The position numbers were made by a program, and so were the translations under genes. DNA of 64,000 nt from Micromonospora lupini str. Lupac 08 (GTDB lineage: Bacteria; Actinomycetota; Actinomycetes; Mycobacteriales; Micromonosporaceae), in contig NZ_HF570108.1 of the NCBI RefSeq assembly GCF_000297395.2, forward strand, positions 5,999,700 through 6,063,699, read 5' to 3'. Each line of letters opens with the position of its first letter. Position 1 is the stretch's first letter. Of the stretch, positions 8,394-15,613 are shown piece by piece. The notes beneath the pieces were generated by a model. The model ran no database searches and had not been told where the DNA came from. It worked only from the letters and a program-made list of their open reading frames with translations.

Positions 8394-9682
8394 GCGGTCT
8401 CCTCGGGCAGGTAGGTAAGGGTCACCCGGTCGGCGGCGCCGAGCACCTCGGCGGCGGTCTCGGCGATCTGCTCGGCGGTCACCGAGAGCCAGGCGGGCAG
8501 CCGGTCGGCGGCGCGGGCCGGGTCGCCGAACTGGGTGGCGTACCGCCCGAGCGTGTCCGCGCGGCCGTCCACCGTCGACATCTGCCGCCACCAGGCGGTG
8601 CTCAGCAACGCCTTCGCCCGGTCCAGCTCGGCGGCGGTGACGGGCACGGTGGCCAGCTCGTCGACGACAGTGGCAAGCCCTTCGGCCAACCGCTCGGCGC
8701 TCACGCCCGGGCGGGCGGTGGCGGTGGCGATCAGCGGCGCCGGGGCGTGCGCCAGGTCCACCCCGTACGCCCCGACCAGGTCGGGTTGGGCGATCCGCTC
8801 GCCGTCGGCGAGCCGCTGGTAGAGCCGGCTGCCCCGGCCGCTGCCGAGCACTGTGGCGAGCACGGTGAGCACGTCGTACCCCGGGGTGCCGAACGCGTGG
8901 CCGCGGTGCGCGACGTAGACGCGGGGCGCCGGCACGTCGGCGCTCACCGTCTCCACGGCCGGCTGCCCGGTCGCGGCGACGGTGCGGCCGTCCGGGGCGG
9001 CCGGAATGTCGTCGCGGGCGGGCAACGCGCCGAAGTACTTGTCGGCAAGCGCGAACACCTCGGTGGCCCGAGCGTCGCCGACGACTGTGAGCACCGCGTT
9101 GTTCGGCACGTAGTACGTCTGGTGGAACGCCTGGAAGGTGGCGAGGTCGGCGGCGTTCAGGTCGGCCATCGAGCCGATGGTCGAGTGGTGGTACGGGTGC
9201 CCCGGCGGATAGAGCAGCGGAAGCAGCCGCAGCCAGGCGTCGCCGTACGGGACGTTCTCGTAGCGCTGCCGGCGCTCGTTCTTCACCACGTCGCGCTGGT
9301 TGTCGAGCGTCTCCTGGGTCAGCGCCGGGACCAGCCCGCCCATCCGGTCGGCCTCCAGCCAAAGCGCCAACTCCAGGTGCTCGGCCGGGACCGTCTCGAA
9401 GTAGTTCGTCCGGTCCGGGTTCGTGGTGGCGTTGAGCGAGCCACCGGAGCCCTGGATCAGCTTCATGTGCTCGGTCTTCGCCACGTTCACCGACCCCTCG
9501 AACATCAGGTGTTCGAAGAGGTGGGCGAAACCGGTCTGCCCGGCCGGCTCGTGCCGGGATCCGACGTCGTACCAGAGATTGACGGCCACCGCGGGCGCGG
9601 TGCGGTCCTCGCTCACCACCACGCGCAGGCCGTTGTCCAGTCGGGACGTCTCGATGGGCCAGGGGTAACCACTGTCGGGCAT
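8390..9682 (-). CDS. M16-family zinc metallopeptidase, catalytic subunit
   Basis: A 430-residue M16B-type peptidase. The inverted zinc motif HLFEH is at residues 54-58 within GQTGFAHLFEHLMFEGS, and the downstream acidic helix (TLDNQRDVVKNERRQRYEN) supplies the family's third metal ligand. No signal peptide or membrane helix is visible, so it is probably cytoplasmic. The next gene encodes a zinc-less homologue with a four-base overlap; together they should form the two halves of a clam-shell protease. Substrates of actinobacterial M16B pairs are mostly unknown. It is divergent from the gene at 9789. Confidence 0.95.
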   Translation of the reverse strand: MPDSGYPWPIETSRLDNGLRVVVSEDRTAPAVAVNLWYDVGSRHEPAGQTGFAHLFEHLMFEGSVNVAKTEHMKLIQGSGGSLNATTNPDRTNYFETVPAEHLELALWLEADRMGGLVPALTQETLDNQRDVVKNERRQRYENVPYGDAWLRLLPLLYPPGHPYHHSTIGSMADLNAADLATFQAFHQTYYVPNNAVLTVVGDARATEVFALADKYFGALPARDDIPAAPDGRTVAATGQPAVETVSADVPAPRVYVAHRGHAFGTPGYDVLTVLATVLGSGRGSRLYQRLADGERIAQPDLVGAYGVDLAHAPAPLIATATARPGVSAERLAEGLATVVDELATVPVTAAELDRAKALLSTAWWRQMSTVDGRADTLGRYATQFGDPARAADRLPAWLSVTAEQIAETAAEVLGAADRVTLTYLPEETA

Positions 9683-9788
9683 GGCACGACGCTATCCGAT
9701 CTCGCGGGCGGAAAGGTGACGTGCCGCCGGTCGGCGAGCCGATCCGTCGGCGGGGCATCGAGTCCGCCCGTCGGGGTACCGCCCAGAC

Positions 9789-10547
9789 ATGACCCCACCC
9801 ACCCCCGTCCGGCCCGCACGCCGCCCGGCCGGCACGGCCGCCGGCGCCGTCGAACGCGCCACCGCCGCGCTCGGCCGGCTGCGCCGCGGCCGGCTGCTGC
9901 ATCCGGCCGGTCGCTCGTTCGCCGCTGAGGTGACGATGTGGGGTACGCCCGGACCGCCCACCGGGGTCGCCCTGCTGGACGACCCCGGCCGGTACGCGGC
10001 AGCCGTCCGGCTCTCCAGGGGGACGCCCACGCCGGAGGGCTGGCCGGACGTGTTGGGTCTGGCGGTGCGCGTGCACCTCGATTCCGGCCGCCCGTTCGAC
10101 CTGCTGGTCAGCTCCAGCGGCGCCGCGCCGGTGCTGCGGAACCTGCCCCTGCCCCGCCGCGGCTTCACCGGGACGTACAGCACGATCATGGGTTATCGCG
10201 CGGCCCGGCGGCGTCTCTGGCTTGCCGCTCTGGCGGACCCGGAAGCGGTCGACCTCGGCAGCAGTCTGGCCGCCGTCGCGGCGGCGGCCCGGACGGACGC
10301 GCCGCGCCTGGTGCTCGCGGTCGCGTCCGCCGTGGGGCCGTGGCGCCCGGTCGGTCAGGTCACCATCGGCGCTCAGCTCGCCGCCCGGGAGGACGCCGCG
10401 CTCGCGTTCGACCCGGTGCGCAACCTGCCACCCGACCTGCGGGCGGCCGGCCCACTCGCCTGGCTGCGCGAGCAGACCTACCGGGGGTCACGCCGGGCCC
10501 GCGGCGCGACGGCTCAGTCCGGAGGTTCGACGGCGGCCACCGTCTGA
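9789..10547 (+). CDS. Conserved actinobacterial protein of uncertain function
   Basis: A 252-residue soluble, Arg/Ala-rich protein. I do not recognise a catalytic motif. The middle part (RYAAAVRLSRGTPTPEGWPDV, then LGLAVRVHLDSGRPFDLLVSSS) is reminiscent of the substrate-channel segment of catalase-superfamily proteins, and similar actinobacterial proteins are sometimes labelled phosphodiesterase; I trust neither label. The ATG at 9789 is the first start in frame. Its last 34 bases overlap the convergent small gene at 10514-10732, so at least one 3' end is transcribed on both strands. Confidence 0.7.
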   Translation: MTPPTPVRPARRPAGTAAGAVERATAALGRLRRGRLLHPAGRSFAAEVTMWGTPGPPTGVALLDDPGRYAAAVRLSRGTPTPEGWPDVLGLAVRVHLDSGRPFDLLVSSSGAAPVLRNLPLPRRGFTGTYSTIMGYRAARRRLWLAALADPEAVDLGSSLAAVAAAARTDAPRLVLAVASAVGPWRPVGQVTIGAQLAAREDAALAFDPVRNLPPDLRAAGPLAWLREQTYRGSRRARGATAQSGGSTAATV

Positions 10548-10732
10548 TCCGAGGTACGCCGCTCCAGCACCGTGTCCGGGGCGGCGTTCTGGTCCTCCTC
10601 GCGGATGTCCGACTCGGCGAGGATGGCCTCCGCCTGTGCCTGCGGGTCGTCGCTGCCCGCCGCCACCTCCTCGGGAAGGAGGTGGTGCGCGCGGGACTCC
10701 ACCCGCTCCTGATCGCTCTGCTCGTCAGTCAT
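10514..10732 (-). CDS. Small acidic hypothetical protein
   Basis: A 72-residue acidic, probably disordered protein (MTDEQSDQERVESRAHHLLP, then a Glu/Asp/Gln-rich stretch). It has no recognised domain and no membrane segment. I chose the ATG at 10732 over longer readings because the sequence above it is not protein-like. It overlaps the end of the convergent gene at 9789-10547 by 34 bp. Small acidic proteins of this kind are common in Micromonosporaceae, and the role is unknown. Confidence 0.6.
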   Translation of the reverse strand: MTDEQSDQERVESRAHHLLPEEVAAGSDDPQAQAEAILAESDIREEDQNAAPDTVLERRTSDQTVAAVEPPD

Positions 10733-10821
10733 GGCACAGCTGTTACCCCCGGCCCGGCGTCGGCACGCGATGTTCACCCCGCATCTTGGGACGATGCCCC
10801 GGACACCCCCGCGCGGTCGGG

Positions 10822-10827
10822 TACGCT
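10822..10827 (+). promoter_or_regulatory. Candidate -10 element for a leaderless leader-peptide transcript
   Basis: TACGCT sits 7 nt before the GTG of the leader peptide, which would place transcription initiation at or next to that codon. The matching -35 (CGGACA at 10800-10805, 16-nt spacer) is weak. Inferred by eye only. Confidence 0.4.
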
Positions 10828-10834
10828 GGCTCCC

Positions 10835-10897
10835 GTGACGCGGACGTATCCATGGTTTAGGCAGCCGGCTCAGGCCGGTGACTTCACCATGATCTGA
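10835..10897 (+). CDS. Leader peptide rich in aromatic codons (Tyr-Pro-Trp-Phe)
   Basis: A 20-codon reading frame starting at GTG 10835 and ending at TGA 10895. Residues 5-8 are Tyr-Pro-Trp-Phe, encoded TAT CCA TGG TTT. TAT and TTT are rare choices in such a GC-rich genome, and an AGG codon follows. A second Phe lies near the end (GDFTMI). An intrinsic terminator begins 23 nt after the stop codon and the next gene is DAHP synthase, the first enzyme of aromatic amino acid synthesis. This is the layout of a class I transcription attenuator in which ribosome stalling at Tyr/Trp/Phe codons senses charged tRNA. The peptide itself is probably only a sensor. Confidence 0.8.
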   Translation: MTRTYPWFRQPAQAGDFTMI

Positions 10898-10968
10898 CGT
10901 CACCACGGACCGAGCCGGCTGGGCAGGAGCTGTCGTTCCTGCCCTTTTGCGTACGAGCAGCCGGCTCG
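10863..10968 (+). promoter_or_regulatory. Attenuator pairing segments of the DAHP synthase leader
   Basis: Three related segments are visible. Segment 1 (10863-10871, inside the leader peptide) pairs perfectly over 9 bp with segment 2 (10912-10920). Segment 2, extended to 10911, pairs perfectly over 10 bp with segment 3 (10959-10968). Segment 2 abuts the 5' arm of the terminator at 10921. The ribosome position on the aromatic codons at 10847-10858 would decide whether segment 1 is free. The exact switching route is inference; no strong separate antiterminator to the terminator's own 5' arm is obvious. Confidence 0.6.
10921..10948 (+). terminator. Intrinsic terminator in the DAHP synthase leader
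   Basis: A perfect 8-bp stem (GGGCAGGA at 10921-10928 with TCCTGCCC at 10937-10944), an 8-nt loop and TTTT at 10945-10948. It lies upstream of the enzyme's start codon and downstream of the aromatic leader peptide, so it is an attenuator terminator rather than a gene end. Confidence 0.85.
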
Positions 10969-11013
10969 TCCCGGGCACCGGCCCCGGGCACGGTCGGCGG
11001 AAGGATGCCCACC

Positions 11014-12099
11014 GTGACGACCCCGGAGACCGATCGGGTCAGCGATCAGCGGATCGACCGTGTCGTGCCGCTGACCACACCCGCCCTGCTGCACCACGAG
11101 TTGCCCCTGGACGCCCCGCTCGCCGCGGCCGTGCTGACCGGCCGGCGCGCCGTGGGCCGCGTGCTGGACCGCGAGGACGACCGCCTGCTGGTGGTCGTCG
11201 GCCCGTGCTCGGTGCACGACCCGGCCGCCGCCCTCGAGTACGCCGAGCGTCTGCGTGTCGCCGCCGACCGGCTCGCCGACGACCTGCTGATCGTCATGCG
11301 GGTCTACTTCGAGAAGCCTCGATCCACCGTGGGGTGGAAGGGCCTGATCAACGACCCCGGGTTGGACGGCAGTGGCGACGTCAACACCGGCCTGCGCCGG
11401 GCCCGGGCGCTGCTGCTCGACGTCCTGCGCCTCGGCCTGCCGGTGGGCTGCGAGTTCCTCGACCCGATCACGCCGCAGTACATCGCCGACACGGTGGGCT
11501 GGGGCGCGATCGGCGCCCGCACCGTGGAGAGCCAGGTGCACCGGCAGCTCGCCTCCGGCCTGTCCATGCCCATCGGCATGAAGAACCGCCCCGACGGCAG
11601 CATCGGCACCGCCGTGGACGCGATCCGCGCCGCCGGTGTGCCGCACGTCTTCCCGGGCATCGACTTCTCCGGCACCCCGGCGATCATGCACACCCGCGGC
11701 AACACGGACGGGCACCTGGTGCTGCGCGGCGGTGGCGGTCGGCCCAACTACGACGCGGAGTCGGTGGCGGGCGCGCTCGACCTGCTCCGGGCCGCCGGGC
11801 TGCCGGAGCGCCTGGTGATCGACGCCAGCCACGCCAACAGCGGCAAGGACCACCGCAACCAGCCGCTGGTCGCCGCGGACGTGGCGGCGCAGATGGCCGC
11901 CGGCCAGCGCGGCATCACCGGCGTGATGCTGGAGTCGTTCCTCCTGCCCGGCCGGCAGGACCTCGACCCGACCCGCGAGCTGGTGTACGGCCGTTCGGTC
12001 ACCGACGCCTGCCTCGGCTGGGACGACACCGCCGAGGTGCTCGACCACCTGGCCACCGCCGTACGGGCCCGCCGGGCCACCCTCCCCACCCGGGCCTGA
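11014..12099 (+). CDS. aroG: 3-deoxy-7-phosphoheptulonate (DAHP) synthase, class I
   Basis: A 361-residue class I (AroG/AroF-type) enzyme that condenses phosphoenolpyruvate with erythrose 4-phosphate, the entry step of the shikimate pathway. Family blocks are clear: LLVVVGPCSVHDP, VGWKGLINDP, IGMKNRPDGS, the GHLVLRGGGG phosphate region and IDASHANSGKDH with metal ligands. I prefer the GTG at 11014 because GGAAGG lies 9 nt before it; the ATG at 11005 is in frame but sits directly on that site. Most actinobacteria rely on the class II enzyme, so this may be a second, separately controlled isozyme. Control is probably by the leader-peptide attenuator just upstream, perhaps with allosteric feedback as well. 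Confidence 0.95.
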   Translation: MTTPETDRVSDQRIDRVVPLTTPALLHHELPLDAPLAAAVLTGRRAVGRVLDREDDRLLVVVGPCSVHDPAAALEYAERLRVAADRLADDLLIVMRVYFEKPRSTVGWKGLINDPGLDGSGDVNTGLRRARALLLDVLRLGLPVGCEFLDPITPQYIADTVGWGAIGARTVESQVHRQLASGLSMPIGMKNRPDGSIGTAVDAIRAAGVPHVFPGIDFSGTPAIMHTRGNTDGHLVLRGGGGRPNYDAESVAGALDLLRAAGLPERLVIDASHANSGKDHRNQPLVAADVAAQMAAGQRGITGVMLESFLLPGRQDLDPTRELVYGRSVTDACLGWDDTAEVLDHLATAVRARRATLPTRA

Positions 12100-12150
12100 G
12101 GTGTGACGGCCGGCACTGCGGGGCGCGGAACACGGGAGGCCGAGGCCTGG

Positions 12151-12156
12151 TTAACT
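12151..12156 (+). promoter_or_regulatory. Candidate -10 box for the structured RNA
   Basis: TTAACT ends 3 nt before the first paired base of the RNA candidate at 12159, a little closer than usual, so the start could lie a few bases into the stem. No good -35 is evident. Judged by eye only. Confidence 0.35.
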
Positions 12157-12158
12157 GA

Positions 12159-12308
12159 GGTGTCGGTGTGCTCAGTGTCCCCGGGCCTCACCTAAATAGC
12201 CCTCGCGGAATACCGTTCGGCTGGAGCCGCGTCGCGCCACTCGCCGAGAGGCGACCTACACACCGACACCAGCGCCGCCCCCGGCCCACAAGGCTCGGGG
12301 GCGGCGCT
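12159..12308 (+). ncRNA. Candidate structured small RNA, about 150 nt
   Basis: The region between aroG and the gene at 12368 holds a perfect 12-bp long-range helix: 12159-12170 (GGTGTCGGTGTG) pairs with 12259-12270. It encloses about 88 nt with its own local helix (GTC-GCC near 12231-12238 with GGC-GAC near 12249-12255). The closing arm is followed at once by a perfect 13-bp terminator-like hairpin (12271-12283 with 12296-12308). A possible -10 box lies just upstream. The closed-helix layout recalls 6S-type RNAs, but I cannot match a known family, and the central bubble of 6S RNA is not clear. An alternative is an untranslated regulatory region for the gene at 12368. Confidence 0.5.
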
Positions 12309-12367
12309 GTCTGTACGGGGCCGTCGACGCGACGTTTGACCGATTCCGACCCGGGTAGCTGATCGGC

Positions 12368-12592
12368 GTGACCGACGACGCATCAGTGGCCGACGAGCCG
12401 GACACCCGCGCCCTCGACGATCTGCTCGACGACATCTTCCGAGGTCAGGAGCGGGTCACCCAGGGGGAGATCTACCGCCGGGCCGTGGCCGCCGAACTTC
12501 CCCCGGACCTGCTCGCGCGCATCGACGCGCTGCCCGAGGGCGAGTACGCCGTGGACGAGGCCAGCGACCTGCTGGGCGGCACCGTCGCGTGA
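12368..12592 (+). CDS. Small conserved protein, DUF2795-like
   Basis: A 74-residue acidic protein starting at GTG 12368. The C-terminal half (TQGEIYRRAVAAELPPDLLA, then RIDALPEGEYAVDEASDLL) has the helix-LPxGxY pattern of DUF2795-type actinobacterial proteins, whose role is unknown. Another small acidic gene follows 49 bp downstream on the same strand, and the two probably share a transcript ending at the hairpin at 12846. The family assignment is tentative. Confidence 0.65.
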   Translation: MTDDASVADEPDTRALDDLLDDIFRGQERVTQGEIYRRAVAAELPPDLLARIDALPEGEYAVDEASDLLGGTVA

Positions 12593-12641
12593 GCCGGACC
12601 AGCGCAACCAGCGAAGCCAGCGACAGCGAAGGGACACCACC

Positions 12642-12836
12642 ATGACGCACCACGAGGACCATGACGAGAAGGTCCCGGCGCTGGGTCAGCCGCCGAAGGG
12701 CAGGGACACCACGCCCGAGCCGGACTTCGCCAACGAGCACGACCGCACGGCGGTGGACCGGGACATCATCACCGGCGAGGACGAGGACGAACGGGAGCCG
12801 GAGTCGCCGCACGGCTGGTCCGGTATGCAGCGCTGA
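12642..12836 (+). CDS. Small acidic hypothetical protein
   Basis: A 64-residue hydrophilic protein with His-rich and Glu/Asp-rich ends (MTHHEDHDEKVPALGQPPKG at the start). It has no recognised domain and no membrane helix, and is likely disordered. The ATG at 12642 has a GAAGGGA ribosome site. A perfect hairpin 10 bp after the stop closes the transcript. Function unknown. Confidence 0.65.
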   Translation: MTHHEDHDEKVPALGQPPKGRDTTPEPDFANEHDRTAVDRDIITGEDEDEREPESPHGWSGMQR

Positions 12837-12845
12837 CGCGTACGA

Positions 12846-12879
12846 CAGCGGGGGCCGGCGAATTCGCCGGCCCCCGCTG
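12846..12879. terminator. Bidirectional terminator between convergent genes
   Basis: Perfect 15-bp arms (12846-12860 and 12865-12879) with an AATT loop. It sits between the stop codons of the convergent genes at 12836 and 12901 and can serve both. Confidence 0.85.
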
Positions 12880-12900
12880 CGCTGCGCTGGTCGTGTCGGT

Positions 12901-13440
12901 TCAGTCGTCGTCGTGCCCACCCTCGGCGGCCTGCTGCGCCGCGGCGTACGCCATCTGGAGGAAGTCGGACGCGGCCACCGCCGTCAACGCGGTGGCCACC
13001 AGACGCGTGAGGCGGGGGGCGAGCACGAGACCGCCGGTCAGCCCCGTGGCCACCCACACCGCCAGACAGAACGGGCAGCTCAGCAACTCGCCGATGGCGT
13101 GCCGGGTGGAGCTGCCCGAGTCGCGGACCTGCTCCATCACCTCACCGCTGCCGATCGGCCGGTCGTAGCGGGTGAACGGCGCCCGCAGCGGGCTGGTGAC
13201 CGCGTCCTTGGACAGCAGCCGGCTCAGCTTGTGCGTGGCGATGGAGAGCAACACGACGTCGGCGGGGGCGGGACGCTCGGGCACCGGGCGGCCGGTCGCC
13301 TTGACCAGGCCGGCGAGCACCCCGGTCACCCCGGCGTAGGTGCCCATCGCGGCCAGGTAACCGCCGAGCGGCCGGTGCTCGTGCGGCGCGTACGCCCGGC
13401 GCAGCCGCGCCGCCTTCTGTCGCAGGCCAGTGTCGCTCAC
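12901..13440 (-). CDS. DUF1360 membrane protein
   Basis: A 179-residue protein with a DUF1360-type core: a hydrophobic segment near residues 25-45 (GGYLAAMGTYAGVTGVLAG), a THKLSRLLSKDAVTSPLRAP block, then GELLSCPFCLAVWVATG with the family's conserved CPFC cysteines, and a last hydrophobic helix. Sporulation-related roles are suggested for the family in other bacteria; here the role is unknown. The GTG at 13440 is chosen because GAGGAG lies 4 nt upstream. Three minus-strand genes (14151 to 12901) follow one another here. Confidence 0.85.
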   Translation of the reverse strand: MSDTGLRQKAARLRRAYAPHEHRPLGGYLAAMGTYAGVTGVLAGLVKATGRPVPERPAPADVVLLSIATHKLSRLLSKDAVTSPLRAPFTRYDRPIGSGEVMEQVRDSGSSTRHAIGELLSCPFCLAVWVATGLTGGLVLAPRLTRLVATALTAVAASDFLQMAYAAAQQAAEGGHDDD

Positions 13441-13489
13441 CGTTCTCCTCACATGTCGTCGTGGTGCGAAAGCGCCGTCGGTGACGGCC

Positions 13490-13816
13490 TCAGCCGGCCT
13501 GGAGGTTGTCGGCGACCTCGCGGGCGAGGTTGTTCAGCGCCTCGTCGGCCAACTGGTCCGGGTCGGAGCCCGAGCCGTCGGTCAGGTCGAGCTGGATCCG
13601 GGCGCCGCCGGAGTCGGCCGGATCCACCCGGATCTCGGCGGCCCAGTCGGCGTCGCCCCAGCGGGCCCGCAGCTCCTCGCCGCTGATCTCGGCGGGTGGG
13701 CTCCCGTCGGTGCGCAGCGGCGCCGGCAACCAGGCCGAGGCCCGGGCCGGGTCGGTGGCCGTGTTGAACACCACCTCGGGTGGCGCGGACATGCCGCGCA
13801 CGGCTCGCGCCGGCAT
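13490..13816 (-). CDS. SRPBCC-like small protein
   Basis: A 108-residue protein beginning MPARAVRGMSAPPEVVFNTA. The spacing of PEVVFNTATDPARASAWLP and the following beta-rich stretch looks like a START/SRPBCC (polyketide-cyclase-like) fold, a hydrophobic-ligand cup of broad function. The call rests on pattern only. Its ATG overlaps the stop of the upstream gene (TGATG), so it is translationally coupled to that DUF-type protein. Confidence 0.7.
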   Translation of the reverse strand: MPARAVRGMSAPPEVVFNTATDPARASAWLPAPLRTDGSPPAEISGEELRARWGDADWAAEIRVDPADSGGARIQLDLTDGSGSDPDQLADEALNNLAREVADNLQAG

Positions 13817-14151
13817 CAGGCGTCCCGCAGGCGGCTCGGGTCGACCTCCCGGCCCGGGTGCCGGGCGAGGTACTCGGTCTCCAGTTCCGCCGTGCGCCGC
13901 AGGTGGTTGGCGAGCGCGGAGTCTGCCGCGTGCCGGAGGGTGTCCAGCCGGGTGCGGTGCAGGCTGTGCATCTCGCGGATCAGATCGTCGTCGGTCAGCT
14001 CCGTCGGGTCGACGCCTAGCGTGTCGCCGTCGAGATCGGCGCCCCCGGAGTCGGCGAGGTGGTCGCCGCCCCACTCGGGCACCCGCTGTTCCGGGCTCAT
14101 GTCCGTGCTGCCGCTGGACGGAAAGCCGTCCTCGCGTACCGATCCGGTCAT
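13816..14151 (-). CDS. Conserved actinobacterial protein (DUF6158-like)
   Basis: A 111-residue acidic protein. The C-terminal half (LIREMHSLHRTRLDTLRHAA, then a helix ending TAELETEYLARHPGREVDPSRLRD) resembles a conserved actinobacterial family labelled DUF6158. The role is unknown. I chose the second of two adjacent ATG codons (14151), which is 6 nt from AGGGGGG; the first, at 14154, is nearly as good. It is coupled to the SRPBCC-like gene downstream. Confidence 0.65.
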   Translation of the reverse strand: MTGSVREDGFPSSGSTDMSPEQRVPEWGGDHLADSGGADLDGDTLGVDPTELTDDDLIREMHSLHRTRLDTLRHAADSALANHLRRTAELETEYLARHPGREVDPSRLRDA

Positions 14152-14284
14152 CATCGCCCCCCTGGTCTCGTTTGGGCTGGCGTCTAGACGGATGCCCACA
14201 CCGGGTGACGCCAAACCCTCCCGCCCGCGTGGCAGCTACGACACCGTGTCGGAGACCGCCGCCGTTCCCGGTACCCTCGACGCC

Positions 14285-14719
14285 ATGAGGTGGCTCTGGA
14301 CCCCGGCGTGGATCGCACGTCACGTGGCCATGGTCGTGCTGGTCGTGGGCTTCCTCGGCCTGGGCTGGTGGCAGATCAGCCGGGCCGCGGCCGGCAACAG
14401 CCTCAGCTGGGGGTACGCGGTCGAGTGGCCGATCTTCGCCGGCTTCGTCGTGTACGTCTGGTGGCGCGAGGTGCGGCTGGCCCGCCGCAACGCGGAGGGT
14501 GCCGCCGAGCCGGCGGCGGACCCCGCCGACGCGCCGACCGTCGAGCCGCCGCCGGCCGCGACCATCGGCGCCCGACCGGCGGTACGCCGACCGGTGCGGG
14601 TGGCCCGGGTGCCTGTCGACGGGGTGCCCGGCGACGACACCGACCTGGCCGCCTACAACGACTACCTGTCATGGTTGAACGCCAATCCGGGCGCCCGGCC
14701 CGGTGACTATCCCGGCTGA
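14285..14719 (+). CDS. Two-helix membrane protein with charged tail
   Basis: A 144-residue membrane protein with two predicted helices (about residues 12-30, HVAMVVLVVGFLGLGWWQI, and 42-58, WPIFAGFVVYVWW). A Pro/Ala-rich linker follows, then a conserved-looking C-terminus (LAAYNDYLSWLNANPGARPG). Similar proteins are commonly encoded directly before DUF3817 genes in actinobacteria, as here, where the next start is 26 bp away. Function unknown; a partner of the DUF3817 protein is a reasonable guess. Confidence 0.8.
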   Translation: MRWLWTPAWIARHVAMVVLVVGFLGLGWWQISRAAAGNSLSWGYAVEWPIFAGFVVYVWWREVRLARRNAEGAAEPAADPADAPTVEPPPAATIGARPAVRRPVRVARVPVDGVPGDDTDLAAYNDYLSWLNANPGARPGDYPG

Positions 14720-14745
14720 GCCGGGGCTCGGAAGGACGGACGACT

Positions 14746-15072
14746 GTGGGCGCTGCCCTTACCCGGTACCGCGTGATCGCCTGGATCGTGGGCGTGGTGC
14801 TGATCCTGCTGGTCGTTGTCGGCATGCCACTGAAGTACGCGTTCGACAACCCGGTGGTGGTGGAGACGGTCGGCCCGGCCCACGGCTTCCTCTACATGAT
14901 CTACCTGGTGGCCGCGTTCGACCTGAGCCGCCGGGCCGACTGGCCGTTGAAGCGGATGCTCCTGGTGATGCTTGCCGGCACCGTGCCGTTCGTCTCGTTC
15001 TACGCCGAGCGTCGCGTCACCGCCTGGCTGGACCGGCCCGTGACGCGTACGCCGGAGCCGGTCGCCAGCTGA
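14746..15072 (+). CDS. DUF3817 membrane protein
   Basis: A 108-residue protein starting at GTG 14746, with three hydrophobic helices and the DUF3817 signature (GPAHGFLYMIYLVAAFDL then WPLKRMLLVMLAGTVPFVSF). The fold is known only as an integral membrane domain of actinobacteria. It is the second gene of a two-gene unit with the protein at 14285, and ends in a hairpin shared with the convergent DUF6232 gene. Confidence 0.9.
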   Translation: MGAALTRYRVIAWIVGVVLILLVVVGMPLKYAFDNPVVVETVGPAHGFLYMIYLVAAFDLSRRADWPLKRMLLVMLAGTVPFVSFYAERRVTAWLDRPVTRTPEPVAS

Positions 15073-15078
15073 CCGACC

Positions 15079-15103
15079 CCCCGCCGCTGGGTCAGCGGCG
15101 GGG
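15079..15103. terminator. Hairpin shared by convergent genes
   Basis: Perfect 10-bp arms 15079-15088 and 15094-15103 with a 5-nt loop. It overlaps the last codon of the minus-strand gene and lies 7 bp after the plus-strand stop. Confidence 0.65.
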
Positions 15104-15613
15104 CCGCCAGGGGTCGGCCGAGGCGAGCGGGTCGGCCAGACCGCCGTACCGGTTGACCTCCCGGGCGCGCAGCAGTGCCCGCGTGACCTGACCGAACTGC
15201 CGCTCGTCGTCGGCACTGAACAGCAGCACCTCCGCGCCCCGGTGCCATCCCCACAGCTCGTAGGGCGGTGGGCGCCAGCGGTCGCCGACCAGGACGAGTG
15301 CCGCCGGCAGCAGGAGCACCGCCCCGAGGATGAGGTACGCCTCGGCGGTCAACCGTTGCAGGCCGCCGCTGAAGCCGAGGAGCAGGCCGATCGCGCCGAT
15401 CATGGATGCGGTGACCACGACGGCCCGGACGGCGATCCGGTCGTGCGGGCCTCGGGTGGTGCGCAGGTGGGTCAGGTCGACGATTCGATAGCTGGTGCGG
15501 CCGACGGTGAACCGGTCGACGGTGACGATGATGCCGGGTCGCGCGTACAGCAGCGTGGACCTGGCTCCGGGCACCGTTCGTTGCGGTCGCGTCTTTGCGC
15601 CTTCACGATTCAC
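15092..15613 (-). CDS. DUF6232-like membrane protein
   Basis: A 173-residue protein with an N-terminal beta-type segment (IIVTVDRFTVGRTSYRIVDL, then THLRTTRG), two hydrophobic helices in the middle (AVVVTASMIGAIGLLLGFSG and AYLILGAVLLLPAALVLVG) and a C-terminal ELWGWHRGAEVLLFSADDER block. This matches the actinobacterial DUF6232 pattern, whose function is unknown. The GTG at 15613 is well supported by GGGAGGAACC. It is divergent from the NlpC/P60 gene across a 492-bp gap. Confidence 0.75.
   Translation of the reverse strand: MNREGAKTRPQRTVPGARSTLLYARPGIIVTVDRFTVGRTSYRIVDLTHLRTTRGPHDRIAVRAVVVTASMIGAIGLLLGFSGGLQRLTAEAYLILGAVLLLPAALVLVGDRWRPPPYELWGWHRGAEVLLFSADDERQFGQVTRALLRAREVNRYGGLADPLASADPWRPRR

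Noticed and set aside
12151..12308. Cobalamin riboswitch or tRNA-like RNA
   Set aside because: CGCGCCACT is similar to the cobalamin-box GCCACTG, but the AGCCAGGAGACC box is absent and no transport or B12 gene follows. No tRNA arms are visible.
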